Shown here in pieces: positions 1 through 9,106 of a stretch of 64,000 nt of DNA (position 1 is the stretch's first letter; every line of letters starts with the position of its first letter). Under the pieces are notes generated by a model, which saw only the letters and a program-made list of their open reading frames with translations, had not been told where the DNA came from and searched no databases. This DNA comes from Acidimicrobiales bacterium (GTDB lineage: Bacteria > Actinomycetota > Acidimicrobiia > Acidimicrobiales > MedAcidi-G1). The stretch spans positions 18,572 through 82,571 of the forward strand of contig JARQPW010000006.1 of assembly GCA_029577135.1 (NCBI GenBank), given 5' to 3'. Made by a program: the position numbers and the translations under genes.

Positions 1-731
1 GTGCCGCCGCCACCGAGCGGCTGCGCCTCATGACCAACATCGCCGTGCTGCCCTACCGGAATCCGTTCGTCCTGGCCAAGGCCGCGGCGACGGTCGACGT
101 GCTCTCCGACGGCCGGTTGATCCTCGGCACCGGCACCGGGTACCAGAAGGCGGAGTACCGGGCGTTGGGCGCCGACTTCGACGAACGCAACGACCGGTTC
201 GACGAGGCAGTCGAGGCCCTGATCGCCGCCTGGACGACCGACGACCTTGCGTTCGAGGGGCGCCGGTTCACCGCCGTGGGCAACACCGCGCGCCCCCGAC
301 CCGTGCAACAGCCACATCCCCCGATCTGGATCGGGGGCAACTCGGCGAGGGCCCGGGCCCGGGTCGCCCGCTACGGCCAGGGATGGAGCCCGTTCCCGAC
401 GCCTGCAGCTTTGGCCGGCACCGCCAGGACGGCGGCCCTCGAGACCGTCGACGACCTGCGCCCGATGCTCGACGACCTCTGGCGTCGGCTGGAGGAGGCC
501 GGCCGGTCCGATCCGGTCGACGTGCACTTCGCCTGTGCGGCGGGTGGGCGGCCCGGCGACGACCGCTTCGACCCCGAGGAGCACCTGACGGGCCTGGACC
601 GGTTGGCCGGGACCGGCGTGACCTGGATCGGGGTGGCGGTCCCGGGCGACGACCTCGGGCGGGCAATCGAGGCGATCGAGCGCTACGGCGAAGAGGTCAT
701 CGGGCCGGGCCGAGGCGGCCACGGCCGGTAG
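1..731 (+). CDS. LLM-class (F420/FMN-dependent) oxidoreductase, 5' truncated
   Basis: The gene enters from outside the window; the frame is open from base 3, and the in-frame ATG at 30 is internal. The visible N-terminal residues (TERLRLMTNIAVLPYRNP) match the core of luciferase-like monooxygenases, followed by the LSDGRLILGTGTGY segment that shapes the flavin or F420 site and by a QQPHPPIWIGG strand typical of the C-terminal half of the barrel. These enzymes use reduced F420 or FMN to reduce or oxidise small organic substrates. The substrate cannot be read from the sequence. The gene lies just upstream of an acyl-CoA dehydrogenase in the same direction, suggesting a catabolic setting. Only the N-terminus is missing; the stop is a TAG at 729-731. 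Confidence 0.85.
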   Translation, partial: AAATERLRLMTNIAVLPYRNPFVLAKAAATVDVLSDGRLILGTGTGYQKAEYRALGADFDERNDRFDEAVEALIAAWTTDDLAFEGRRFTAVGNTARPRPVQQPHPPIWIGGNSARARARVARYGQGWSPFPTPAALAGTARTAALETVDDLRPMLDDLWRRLEEAGRSDPVDVHFACAAGGRPGDDRFDPEEHLTGLDRLAGTGVTWIGVAVPGDDLGRAIEAIERYGEEVIGPGRGGHGR

Positions 732-790
732 AATCGGCCTGAGGCGGCGGCGGTACTGTTGGCAGACAGCGAGGCAGGCGAAGGGGAGTG

Positions 791-1948
791 ATGGCCACCG
801 ATCAGGCGACGGCAGACGAGATCGTCGGCGCGGTGCGCGCCTGGGTCGAACGCGACGTCGTCCCCAACGTCGCCGAGTTCGAGCTCGTCGACGAGTTCCC
901 GCAGGCCATGTTCGAGCAGATGTGCGCCTTCGGCCTGTTCGGATCGACGATCCCCGAGGAGTACGGCGGCCTTGGGCTCGACATCACCACCTACGCGCGC
1001 CTCATCGAGGAGATCTCCCGCGGGTACATGTCGCTGGCCGGACTCCTCAACACCCACAAGATCGGCGCCACCATGATCGGGCGCTACGGCACCGACGAGC
1101 AGCGACAGCGGTTCCTGCCCCGGATGTGCGACGGGTCGTTCCGGGCCGCCTTCTCGCTCTCGGAGCCCGACGCCGGCAGCGACACCGGCGCCCTGCGGTG
1201 TCGGGCCGAACGGGACGGCGACGAGTGGGTGGTCAACGGCACGAAGATGTGGGTCACCAACGGCATGCGGTCCTCGCTCGTCATGCTGCTGGCCCGCACG
1301 CCCGATGACCGCATCACCTGCTTCCTCGTCGAGAAGGAGCCGGGCGAGTCGTTCGAGGGGATCACGGTGTCGAGGAACATCGACAAGCTCGGCTATCGCG
1401 GCCTCGAGACCGTCGAGATGTCCTACGTGGACCACCGGGTCCCGAACGCCAACGTGCTCGGCGGCGAAGAGGGCATCGGGAACGGCCGCCGCTACGCCCT
1501 CTCGGCGTTGGAGCTCGGGCGCATCAACGTGGCGGCGCGGGCCGTCGGGGTGGCCCAGGCCGCCTTCGAGGCGGCGATGGCCTACTCACAGCAGCGCGAG
1601 ACCTTCGGCCGGCCGATCTTCGAGCACCAGGCCATCCAGTTCATGCTCGCCGAGATGGCCACCAAGCTCCAGGCCGCCCGCCTCATGACCTACGACGCCG
1701 CCCGCCGGGCCGACGCCGGAGAACGCGTCGACATGGAGGCCGGCATGGCCAAGTTGTTCGCCTCCGAGGCCGCCTTCGAGATCTCCTTCGATGCGATGCG
1801 CATCCACGGTGGCAACGGCTACACCACTGAGTTCCCCGTCGAGCGCTACTTCCGCGACACGCCGCTGATGATCATCGGCGAGGGGACCAGCGAGATCCAG
1901 AAGCTCGTCATTGCCCGCAAGCTGCTCGAACGGTTCCCGATCGAGTGA
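791..1948 (+). CDS. Acyl-CoA dehydrogenase
   Basis: FAD-dependent alpha,beta-dehydrogenation of an acyl-CoA, with electrons expected to go to ETF (etfBA lie at the far end of this window). The length (385 aa) is usual. The FAD-binding stretch FSLSEPDAGSDTG, the WVVNGTKMWVTNG motif and the C-terminal GGNGYTTEFPVERYFRD and GEGTSEIQ segments are all present. The glutamate of GEGTSE, about residue 365, occupies the place of the catalytic base in the MCAD group. A purine-rich AAGGGGAG stretch (781-788) precedes the start; ATG 791 is preferred over GTG 788 because of spacing. A TACTGT box at about 751 could be the -10 element. Chain-length preference cannot be inferred. Confidence 0.93.
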   Translation: MATDQATADEIVGAVRAWVERDVVPNVAEFELVDEFPQAMFEQMCAFGLFGSTIPEEYGGLGLDITTYARLIEEISRGYMSLAGLLNTHKIGATMIGRYGTDEQRQRFLPRMCDGSFRAAFSLSEPDAGSDTGALRCRAERDGDEWVVNGTKMWVTNGMRSSLVMLLARTPDDRITCFLVEKEPGESFEGITVSRNIDKLGYRGLETVEMSYVDHRVPNANVLGGEEGIGNGRRYALSALELGRINVAARAVGVAQAAFEAAMAYSQQRETFGRPIFEHQAIQFMLAEMATKLQAARLMTYDAARRADAGERVDMEAGMAKLFASEAAFEISFDAMRIHGGNGYTTEFPVERYFRDTPLMIIGEGTSEIQKLVIARKLLERFPIE

Positions 1949-1990
1949 CCCGGGTTGCCGGCTGAACATCCAATCGAACACGGAGACACC

Positions 1991-4273
1991 ATGAGCCAAC
2001 AACTCGGCCAGCCCGGGGTCACCAGCACGTCGATCCTCGGCAACCCGGTGTTGCGCCGCGAGGACGACACCCTTGTCCGCGGCCTGGGAGAGTACGTGGG
2101 CAGCGTCCCCCTCGAAGGCGCCCTGCACGCCCACTTCGTGCGGTCCACGGCGGCACACGGCACCATCGAATCGATCGAGGTCGACGATGCCCGGAGCATG
2201 CCCGGCGTCGTCGCCGTGTACACCGCCGCCGACCTCGGGCTCGACGACCGCCCGGTGACCATGGGCTTCTACCCGTCCGAGATGGGCCGCTCCTTCCTCG
2301 CCCGCGACCGGGTGAGGTTCGTCGGGGAGCCGGTTGCGGTCGTGGTCGCCGAGTCTCCATACCTGGCCGCAGACGCCGCCGAGATGGTCTGGGCCGACAT
2401 CGAACCCCTACCGCCGGTGTTGGGCCTGGCCGACGCGCTGGCCGGCGACACCGTGCTGTTCCCGGACCTCGGCCACAACGTCGCATTCCGCAACGCCGTC
2501 GAGGATCCGATCGACTTCTCCGGCTACGAGGTCGTGGTCACGGAGGAGGTCGCCAACTCGCGTGTCGCCGCCGTATCCATCGAGCCCCGCGTGGTCGCCG
2601 CCAGCATCGTGGACGGCCGCCTCACCTGTTGGGCCAGTTCCCAGGGAGCCCACAACTTCCGGCAGGCGGTCGCCGAAATCCTCGGCCTCGAGCCGGAGGA
2701 CATGCGGGTCTATGTGAAGGACATCGGCGGCGGCTTCGGTGCCAAGGGGATCCCCTCTGAGGAGGAGGTCATAGTCGTGCACCTGGCCCGACTCCTGGAA
2801 CGGCCCGTGCGCTGGACCGAGACGCGCACCGAGAACCTCACCGGCTACGTCCACGGTCGGGCCCAGGACCAGAAGGTGACGATCGCCGGCACCCGCGACG
2901 GCGACATCCAGGCGTACCGGCTCGAACTGCTCCAGGACAGTGGGGCCTACCCCAAGTACGGGGCCTTCCTCCCCGAGTTCACCAGGCAGATGGCCAGCGG
3001 CGTCTACGACATCGGACGGGTCGAGTTGGAGTTCGCATCGGTCGTGACCACGACCGCCCCCATCTGTGCCTACCGGGGCGCCGGACGCCCCGAGGCCACG
3101 GCGGCCATCGAGCGGGCCGTCGACCTGTTCGCCGCCGAGATCGGCATGGACCCGGCCGAGGTGAGGCGGCGCAACCTTCCCGCCCCCGACGCCTTCCCGT
3201 TCACCAACGGCACCGGCACCGTGTACGACAGCGGCGAGTACGAGCGTTCCCTCGATGTCGCCCTCGAGGCCGCCGACTACGCGGGCCTCCGGGCCGAACA
3301 GCAGCGGCGGCGCGACGCCGGTGATGTCCGACAACTCGGGATCGGGGTGTGCACCTACGTCGAGATCACGGGCTTCGGCGGCAGCGAATACGGCGAGGTC
3401 CGACTCCAGCCCGACGGCACCGTGCTGGCCGTCACGGGTTCGACCCCGATCGGCACCGGGCACCTCACAACCTGGGCGATGATCGTCGCCGACCGACTGG
3501 GCCTGCCCCTCGAGGCCGTCACCGTGTTCCACGGCGACACCGACCGGGTGCCCTCCGGCCAGATCACCGGTGGGTCACGGTCCGTCCAGATCGCCGGCTC
3601 GTCGATGGGTGACGCCGCCGACAAGTTGATCGACCTGGCCCGCGAGGCCGCTGCCGACCTGCTCGAGGCCGCTCCGGACGACATCGTGCTCGACCGCGAG
3701 CGGGGCGCCTTCCACGTGGCCGGCTCCCCGACGGCGGCCCGATCGTGGGCCGAGATCGCCGGTGATGCAGGGGAACCACTCGTCGGGATCTCGGACTTCG
3801 CCCAGGCCGGTGCGACATTCCCGTTCGGCACCCACATCGCCGTCGCCGAGGTCGACACCGAGACGGGGCAGGCGACCGTCGATCGGATTATCGCCGTGGA
3901 CGACGCCGGCGTGATCGTCAACCCGCTGCTGGCCGCCGGCCAGATCCACGGCGGGCTGGCGCAGGGCATCGCCCAGGCGCTGCTCGAGGAGTTCCGCTAC
4001 GACGAGGACGGCAATCCCCAGACCTCCAACCTCGCCGACTACACGGCGATCTCGATGATGGAGGTGCCCATGTACGAGCGTTCGTTCACCGAGACGTCGA
4101 CGCCCCGCAATCCGCTGGGCGCCAAGGGGATCGGCGAGGCGGGCAGCATCGGCTCCACGGCGGCCGTGCAGAGCGCCGTGATCGACGCACTGGCACCGTT
4201 CGGGATCCGCCACCTCGACATGCCGCTCACCCCGGAGCGCATCTGGTCGGCTCTGCAGTCGTCGGTCGCCTGA
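1991..4273 (+). CDS. Xanthine dehydrogenase/CO dehydrogenase-type molybdopterin large subunit, stand-alone
   Basis: A large-subunit protein of the molybdenum hydroxylase family (760 aa, usual length). The N-terminal ald_Xan_dh hammerhead domain covers roughly residues 20-130 (NPVLRREDDTLVRGLGEYVG), then the molybdopterin-binding domain with GGGFGAKG and AYRGAGRPEA, and near the C-terminus KGIGEAGSIGS, whose Glu is the expected active-site base. The AYRGAGR loop is of the form II CoxL-like type and lacks the Cys-containing loop of true aerobic CO dehydrogenase, so CO oxidation is unlikely. The partner FAD subunit and 2Fe-2S subunit are not adjacent; acyl-CoA dehydrogenase lies upstream and an acyl-CoA ligase downstream. 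Start ATG 1991 is preceded by GGAGA; an in-frame TTG at 1955 is less likely. The substrate is unknown. Confidence 0.9.
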   Translation: MSQQLGQPGVTSTSILGNPVLRREDDTLVRGLGEYVGSVPLEGALHAHFVRSTAAHGTIESIEVDDARSMPGVVAVYTAADLGLDDRPVTMGFYPSEMGRSFLARDRVRFVGEPVAVVVAESPYLAADAAEMVWADIEPLPPVLGLADALAGDTVLFPDLGHNVAFRNAVEDPIDFSGYEVVVTEEVANSRVAAVSIEPRVVAASIVDGRLTCWASSQGAHNFRQAVAEILGLEPEDMRVYVKDIGGGFGAKGIPSEEEVIVVHLARLLERPVRWTETRTENLTGYVHGRAQDQKVTIAGTRDGDIQAYRLELLQDSGAYPKYGAFLPEFTRQMASGVYDIGRVELEFASVVTTTAPICAYRGAGRPEATAAIERAVDLFAAEIGMDPAEVRRRNLPAPDAFPFTNGTGTVYDSGEYERSLDVALEAADYAGLRAEQQRRRDAGDVRQLGIGVCTYVEITGFGGSEYGEVRLQPDGTVLAVTGSTPIGTGHLTTWAMIVADRLGLPLEAVTVFHGDTDRVPSGQITGGSRSVQIAGSSMGDAADKLIDLAREAAADLLEAAPDDIVLDRERGAFHVAGSPTAARSWAEIAGDAGEPLVGISDFAQAGATFPFGTHIAVAEVDTETGQATVDRIIAVDDAGVIVNPLLAAGQIHGGLAQGIAQALLEEFRYDEDGNPQTSNLADYTAISMMEVPMYERSFTETSTPRNPLGAKGIGEAGSIGSTAAVQSAVIDALAPFGIRHLDMPLTPERIWSALQSSVA

Positions 4274-4279
4274 CTTCAA

Positions 4280-5980
4280 GTGGCTGGACCAGGGAGTGAC
4301 GGAGTGGGCGATCCCCCGCTGACCTACGAGCAGGCGACCGCCGCACTCACCGGGCCCGGCGGCTTCTTCGAGCTCGCCACCGAGGACGTCCTCGGGGAGC
4401 CGATGCAGGTCTTCGCCAACCGGCCCCGGTCACTGCGCGACCTCCTGATCGGGGCCGCCCAGAAGGGCGATGGGGAATACGCTGTGTTTGACGACGCCGG
4501 CGAGCGACGCGTCCTCACGTTCGGCGGCCTCCAGCAGCAGGTGGCCTCGGTGGCGGCGGCGCTGGCCGACCGGGGAATCGGCCACGGCGACCGGGTGGCG
4601 ATCCTCGCCGCCAACTGTCCCGAGTACATCCTCACCTTCTGGGCCTGCGCGGCCATGGGCGCCGTGGCGGTCTGCTTCAACGGCTGGTGGACCCGGAGCG
4701 AGATCGAGTACGCGCTCGAGGCCACCCGTCCGGCCCTGCTGGTCGCCGACCGTCTTCGCCTCGCCCGCCTCGAGGGCGACGATCCGGGGGTCCCGACGAT
4801 CGTGGTCGAGGACGACTTCGCCGACCTGCTCGCCTTCGCCCCCGATGCCGACCTGCCCGGGACGCCGATCGCCGAGGACGACCCCATCGTCCTGCAGTTC
4901 ACTTCCGGCACCACCGGACGCCCCAAGGCAGCGATGGTGAGCCACCGCAGCTTCATCTCGTTCGTGTTGGCGGTATTCGTGATCGGCGCACGCGACTCGA
5001 TGCTCTCCGGTGCCACCCCGTCGGCCGGTGGCGCCCGCCTGTCGGTGTTCCCGCTGTTCCACCTCTCCGGGATGCAGAGTTCGACGGTCATGTCGCTCAT
5101 GGCCGGCGTCAAGACCGTCTGGCCGATGGGCCGCTTCAATCCCGCACGGGTCGTGCAACTCACCATCGACGAGGGCATCACCGCCTGGAACGGCACCGCA
5201 ACCCACGTCTACCGCCTGCTCGCCGAGCCGGACATCGAGGGCCTCGACCCCGGCCAACTCACCTCGGTGGCGATCGGCGGCTCGGCCACCACGCCCGAAC
5301 TGGTCCGGGCCACCGAGGAACGGTTCCCCCACCTGGTCGGCACCTTCGGCTCCGGCTACGGGCTCACCGAATCGGGCGGCCTTGTCAGCCACGCCACCAA
5401 CGCCATGCTCCGCGAGGCCCCCGACAGCGTGGGTTACCCGTTGCCCACGGTCGAGGTCAGGATCATCGACGACGAGGGCAACGACCTGCCCGACGGGGAG
5501 AACGGCGAGATCTGCGTCCGCAGCCCGCTGGTCATGCTCGGCTACTGGGACGACCCGGCGGCGGACGAGGCGGCGTTCCTGCCGGGCCGCTGGCTACGCA
5601 CCGGCGACTTCGGCCGCATGGCCGGCGGACGCCTCCACCTGGCCTCACGCCTGCGGGACCTCATCCTGCGGGGCGGGGAGAACGTCTACCCGACCGAGGT
5701 CGAGCAGCGCCTCGAGGAGCATCCTGCGGTCGCCGAGGTGGCGGTCCACGGCGTCGACCACCCGACCCTCGTTCAGGAGGTGAAGGCGGTCGTGGTCCTG
5801 AACCCGGGAGCCGAAGCCTCGGCCGACGAGCTCACGGCCTTCTGTGCCGAGACCCTCGCCTACTACAAGGTGCCGACGATCGTGGAGTTCAGGGACGAAC
5901 CGCTGCCGCGCAACGCCACCGGCAAGGTCGTCAAGGCCGTCCTCACCGGCGACGCCGAGCCCACGTTCGTGGAGGAATAG
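4280..5980 (+). CDS. AMP-forming acyl-CoA synthetase (fatty-acyl-CoA ligase family)
   Basis: Activates a carboxylic acid to its acyl-CoA through an acyl-AMP intermediate. The adenylation P-loop FTSGTTGRPKAAM sits at about residues 207-219, followed by GSGYGLTESGG, the GRWLRTGDFGR hinge region and the C-terminal RNATGKVVK segment with the catalytic lysine near residue 549. Length (566 aa) is usual. The start is either GTG 4280, 6 nt after the previous stop, or GTG 4304; the latter would remove eight poorly conserved residues. Same strand and close spacing with the molybdenum hydroxylase and acyl-CoA dehydrogenase suggest one catabolic operon for an aromatic or fatty acid. Substrate specificity is inference. 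Confidence 0.92.
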   Translation: MAGPGSDGVGDPPLTYEQATAALTGPGGFFELATEDVLGEPMQVFANRPRSLRDLLIGAAQKGDGEYAVFDDAGERRVLTFGGLQQQVASVAAALADRGIGHGDRVAILAANCPEYILTFWACAAMGAVAVCFNGWWTRSEIEYALEATRPALLVADRLRLARLEGDDPGVPTIVVEDDFADLLAFAPDADLPGTPIAEDDPIVLQFTSGTTGRPKAAMVSHRSFISFVLAVFVIGARDSMLSGATPSAGGARLSVFPLFHLSGMQSSTVMSLMAGVKTVWPMGRFNPARVVQLTIDEGITAWNGTATHVYRLLAEPDIEGLDPGQLTSVAIGGSATTPELVRATEERFPHLVGTFGSGYGLTESGGLVSHATNAMLREAPDSVGYPLPTVEVRIIDDEGNDLPDGENGEICVRSPLVMLGYWDDPAADEAAFLPGRWLRTGDFGRMAGGRLHLASRLRDLILRGGENVYPTEVEQRLEEHPAVAEVAVHGVDHPTLVQEVKAVVVLNPGAEASADELTAFCAETLAYYKVPTIVEFRDEPLPRNATGKVVKAVLTGDAEPTFVEE

Positions 5981-6013
5981 GAACCAGCGCTGCGTGGCGC
6001 TGCGCTTCGATCG

Positions 6014-7060
6014 TCAGACCCGGGATGCGGCTTTGGTGAGGACCTTCAGCTTCTGGACGGCCAGGTCGCGGCCCAGGTAGCCGAGGCCGCAGTCGGGGGC
6101 GGCCACCAGGCGCTCCCGGTCGATGTGGCGCAACGCCTCGGCCAGCCGGTTGGCCACCTCGTCGACGGTCTCGACCCGGCTGCGGGCGATGGCCACGCAT
6201 CCGAGGATGACCGTCGTCTGCTGAAACCGGGGCAGCAGGGCGGCCAGGTCGTTGGGGCGGTGGGCGTCCTCGAGGCTGAACCGGTCGATCGGCGCCGCAT
6301 CCACGGCCTCGGCGATGTCGAGGTAGGCCGACGGCGGTGCCTTCTCGTAGTCGTCGTCGTCTAGGTGGCGGGGGTAGCCGCAGCAACAGTGCACGGTACG
6401 GGTGACCGGGTCGGGGACGCCTGCGAAGCACGTGGCGAGGGCGTCCACGCCGAAGTCGAGGGCGTCGTCGACCCGGCGGGCGAACACCGGCTCGTCGACC
6501 TGGATGTGGATGCAGCCGGCGTCGGCCAGGGCACGCACCTCGGCATTGATGGCGACGGCCAGGTCGGCGACGAGGGCCGCCCGATCCCCGTAGTTCCGGT
6601 CGACGACGCTGTCGGTGATGGTCAGCGGCCCGGGAATCGTGACCTTGACGGGGTGGTCGGTCGCCGCCTGGGCGACCCGCCAGTCGTGGGTCAGGAAGGA
6701 CTCCGTGGCGACGACGGGGCCGACGATCACCGGAAGGACAACCGGCAGCACGCCGCGCATCGTCTCCTCGGCACGGTGCTCGAAGTCGAAGCCGGCGAGG
6801 TGTCGGCAGTGGTAGTGGATGTAGTTCTCGCGCCGTACCTCGCCGTCGGTGACCACGTCGATCCCTGCATCGACCTGGGCGGCGATGACCTCGGCGGCGG
6901 CCCGCACGAAGAGGGACTCCGCCTCGTCGCCGGCGGCCTCCATCTCGTCCGCCCAACGGGCGGCGTAGTCCCGGTCGGACAGGTCGAACCAGTCGGACAC
7001 CGGCACGTAGTCGGGCTTCGGAAAGGCACCGATGACCGTGGTGGGCAGGCAGGGTTCCAT
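6014..7060 (-). CDS. MetE C-terminal domain-like methyltransferase (core-MetE type)
   Basis: A 348-residue protein that corresponds to only the catalytic C-terminal half of cobalamin-independent methionine synthase (full MetE is about 750 aa). The zinc ligands are all identifiable: His224 and Cys226 in TVHCCCGY, Glu264 in SLEDAH and Cys324 in APDCGLG. The N-terminal IGAFPKPDYVP segment matches the family start. Stand-alone proteins of this type transfer methyl groups to thiols, and some take the methyl group from a corrinoid protein rather than folate; epoxyalkane:CoM transferase is another member. Which reaction applies here is open. It converges on the acyl-CoA ligase gene and is divergent from the carotenoid oxygenase. 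A TACGGT box 9 nt before the ATG suggests a leaderless mRNA. Confidence 0.85.
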   Translation of the reverse strand: MEPCLPTTVIGAFPKPDYVPVSDWFDLSDRDYAARWADEMEAAGDEAESLFVRAAAEVIAAQVDAGIDVVTDGEVRRENYIHYHCRHLAGFDFEHRAEETMRGVLPVVLPVIVGPVVATESFLTHDWRVAQAATDHPVKVTIPGPLTITDSVVDRNYGDRAALVADLAVAINAEVRALADAGCIHIQVDEPVFARRVDDALDFGVDALATCFAGVPDPVTRTVHCCCGYPRHLDDDDYEKAPPSAYLDIAEAVDAAPIDRFSLEDAHRPNDLAALLPRFQQTTVILGCVAIARSRVETVDEVANRLAEALRHIDRERLVAAPDCGLGYLGRDLAVQKLKVLTKAASRV

Positions 7061-7069
7061 GTGCCGCGC

Positions 7070-7075
7070 ACCGTA
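7070..7075 (-). promoter_or_regulatory. -10 box TACGGT, 9 nt before start at 7060
   Basis: Reads TACGGT on the minus strand, placed so that transcription would begin at or next to the ATG. One of about 20 such boxes in the window. Confidence 0.55.
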
Positions 7076-7119
7076 GTCCCGACCGGGAGGCGCGAACGGG
7101 CTTGTGCAAGGCTGAAGCC

Positions 7120-8463
7120 ATGAACCCCTATGTCGAAGGGTCGATGGCGCCGGTCGCCGACGAGGTGACGGCGTTCGACCTTCCGCTCACGGGCAGGATC
7201 CCCGAAGAACTCGAGGGTCGATGGCTGCGCAACGGCCCGAACCCCCGGAGCGCCGTCGATCCGTCCACCCACCACTGGTTCCTCGGCGACGGCATGGTCC
7301 ACGGCGTGCGGCTGCGGGGCGGGAAGGCGGAGTGGTACCGCAACCGGTGGGTGCGGGGAACCCGGATCGCCGCCGAACTGGGCGAGGAACCGCCGCAGGG
7401 CCGCTCCTACGGCGACCGCGACTTCGGCCCGAACACGTCGGTGGGCGGCTTCGCCGGCAGGACCTGGGCGATGGTCGAGGCCGGCACCACGCCCATGACC
7501 CTCACCTACGAACTCGACACCATCGGCTACGACGGCTTCGACGGCACGCTGCCCGGCGCCTTCACCGCCCACCCGAGGTACGACGCGGCGACCGGCGAAC
7601 TGCACGCCGTCTGCTACGCCTACCCGGACCAGCTCGACCGTGTGCAGCACGTGGTCGTCGGCCGCGACGGCCGGGTGGCGAAGGTGACCGACGTGCCGCT
7701 CACCGGCATGCCGATGGTGCACGACATGTCGCTCACCTCCCGCTACGTCCTCGTCTACGACCTGCCGGTCTGCCTCGACATCGAGGCCGCCATGGGCGGC
7801 AACCCGTTCCCGTTCGCCTGGAATCCCGACCATCCGGCCCGGGTCGGGCTCCTGCCACGTGACGGAACCGCCGACGACATCGTCTGGTGTGCGGCGCCGC
7901 AGTGCTACGTGTTCCACCCCGTCAACGCCTACGACGCCGACGACGGCACGGTCGTGGTCGACCTCTGCCGCTACGACCGGATGTTCGACGGCGACCGCAA
8001 CGGTCCGGTCGGCGACAGCGCACCGACCATCGTCCGGTGGGTGGTCGACCCGACCACGGCCACCGTCGCCGAGACGCCGCTCGCTGACGGCCACCACGAG
8101 TTCCCGACCCATGATCCCCGGGTGGGCGCCAGTCGGCACCGCTACGCCTACACGGCCAACGGGCTCGAGCTGGGTCCGACACACCGGGTCGACGTCGAGA
8201 CCGGTGACACCGTGACCCACGACCACGGCGAGGGGCGGTTCGGCGCCGAGCCGCTGCTCGTGCCCAAGGACGGTTCCACCGACGAGGGCGTCGGTTGGGT
8301 GCTGGTGTGCGTCAACGACCGTGGCGGTGGGCCGGCCGAACTGGTGGTGCTCGACGGCGAGGACCTGGCCGCCGAGCCCGTGGCGCGCATCCACCTGCCG
8401 CAACGGGTGCCCGACGGCTTCCACGGCAACTGGGTTCCCGACTCGTCGGTGCCCCCCGAATGA
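7120..8463 (+). CDS. Carotenoid cleavage oxygenase family protein
   Basis: A non-heme iron dioxygenase of the RPE65/lignostilbene/apocarotenoid family, which cleaves a conjugated double bond with O2. The four iron-binding histidines are visible: His151 (FTAHPRYD), His201 (MVHDMS), His266 (FHPVNAYD) and His435 (FHGNWVP). WLRNGPNPR near residues 35-43 and HWFLGDGMVHG near 52-62 are family hallmarks. Length 447 aa is usual. Start ATG 7120 is chosen; the frame also contains a TTG at 7102. It may act on carotenoids, retinoid-like or lignin-derived stilbenes; nothing here decides between them. The next gene begins 5 nt after the stop, so the two are probably co-transcribed. Confidence 0.93.
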   Translation: MNPYVEGSMAPVADEVTAFDLPLTGRIPEELEGRWLRNGPNPRSAVDPSTHHWFLGDGMVHGVRLRGGKAEWYRNRWVRGTRIAAELGEEPPQGRSYGDRDFGPNTSVGGFAGRTWAMVEAGTTPMTLTYELDTIGYDGFDGTLPGAFTAHPRYDAATGELHAVCYAYPDQLDRVQHVVVGRDGRVAKVTDVPLTGMPMVHDMSLTSRYVLVYDLPVCLDIEAAMGGNPFPFAWNPDHPARVGLLPRDGTADDIVWCAAPQCYVFHPVNAYDADDGTVVVDLCRYDRMFDGDRNGPVGDSAPTIVRWVVDPTTATVAETPLADGHHEFPTHDPRVGASRHRYAYTANGLELGPTHRVDVETGDTVTHDHGEGRFGAEPLLVPKDGSTDEGVGWVLVCVNDRGGGPAELVVLDGEDLAAEPVARIHLPQRVPDGFHGNWVPDSSVPPE

Positions 8464-8467
8464 GCGG

Positions 8468-9103
8468 ATGAGCGCCCGCGGGTGGGCGCAGTCGGAGCGA
8501 CACGCCCTCTGCGACCTGATGGACGAGGTCGGTCCCGACGCCCCGACCCTGTGTGCGGGGTGGGACACCGCCCACCTGGCCGCCCACCTGGTGGTCCGTG
8601 AGCGCCGCCCCGACGTCGGCCCGGGCCTGGTGCTGTCGGGGGCACCCGCACGCCACACCGCCCGGGTCACCAACCGCCTCGCAGAACGCGGGAACTTCAC
8701 GCAGCAGGTCGACCGGGTCCGACGGGGACCGCCGGCACACCTGCGGCCCTTCGACGGGCAGATGAACCTCGTCGAGTTCGTGGTGCACCACGAGGACGTG
8801 CGGCGTGCCGGCGACGACTGGGCGCCACGGACCGGCCTGGGCGACCTCGATGCCCTGCTCTGGCAGCGGCTCGGGAAGGGGGCGAGGTTGATGAGTCGCC
8901 GGCTCGACGATGTCGACCTCACGCTTGCCCGTCCGGGCGGCGACACGATCCACGTGGGGAAGGGCGGCCGACCGGCGACGCTCTCCGGGGAACCGGTCGA
9001 GTTGGTGAACTTCCTGTTCGGCCGCCGCGAGCTGGTCAAGGTCGAGGTCATCGGTGACGAGGGTGCCTGCCACGAACTCCGCACCGGCCGCCTGGGGATC
9101 TGA
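8468..9103 (+). CDS. TIGR03085/maleylpyruvate isomerase N-domain-like (DinB-like) protein
   Basis: A 211-residue actinobacterial protein of the DinB/mycothiol-dependent maleylpyruvate isomerase fold. The N-terminal four-helix bundle includes LCAGWDTAHLAAHLVVRER, where His residues are expected metal ligands, and FVVHHEDVRRA near residues 97-107. Some members bind a divalent metal and use mycothiol, but this subfamily has no assigned reaction. The ATG at 8468 lies 5 nt after the carotenoid oxygenase stop, so it is probably translated from the same mRNA. It converges on the CapA-GDPD gene with a 3-nt gap. Confidence 0.75.
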   Translation: MSARGWAQSERHALCDLMDEVGPDAPTLCAGWDTAHLAAHLVVRERRPDVGPGLVLSGAPARHTARVTNRLAERGNFTQQVDRVRRGPPAHLRPFDGQMNLVEFVVHHEDVRRAGDDWAPRTGLGDLDALLWQRLGKGARLMSRRLDDVDLTLARPGGDTIHVGKGGRPATLSGEPVELVNFLFGRRELVKVEVIGDEGACHELRTGRLGI

Positions 9104-9106
9104 ACC

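Noticed and set aside
1991..4273. True aerobic CO dehydrogenase (CoxL form I)
   Set aside because: The active-site loop reads AYRGAGR and lacks the copper-binding cysteine motif, and no coxS or coxM genes are adjacent.
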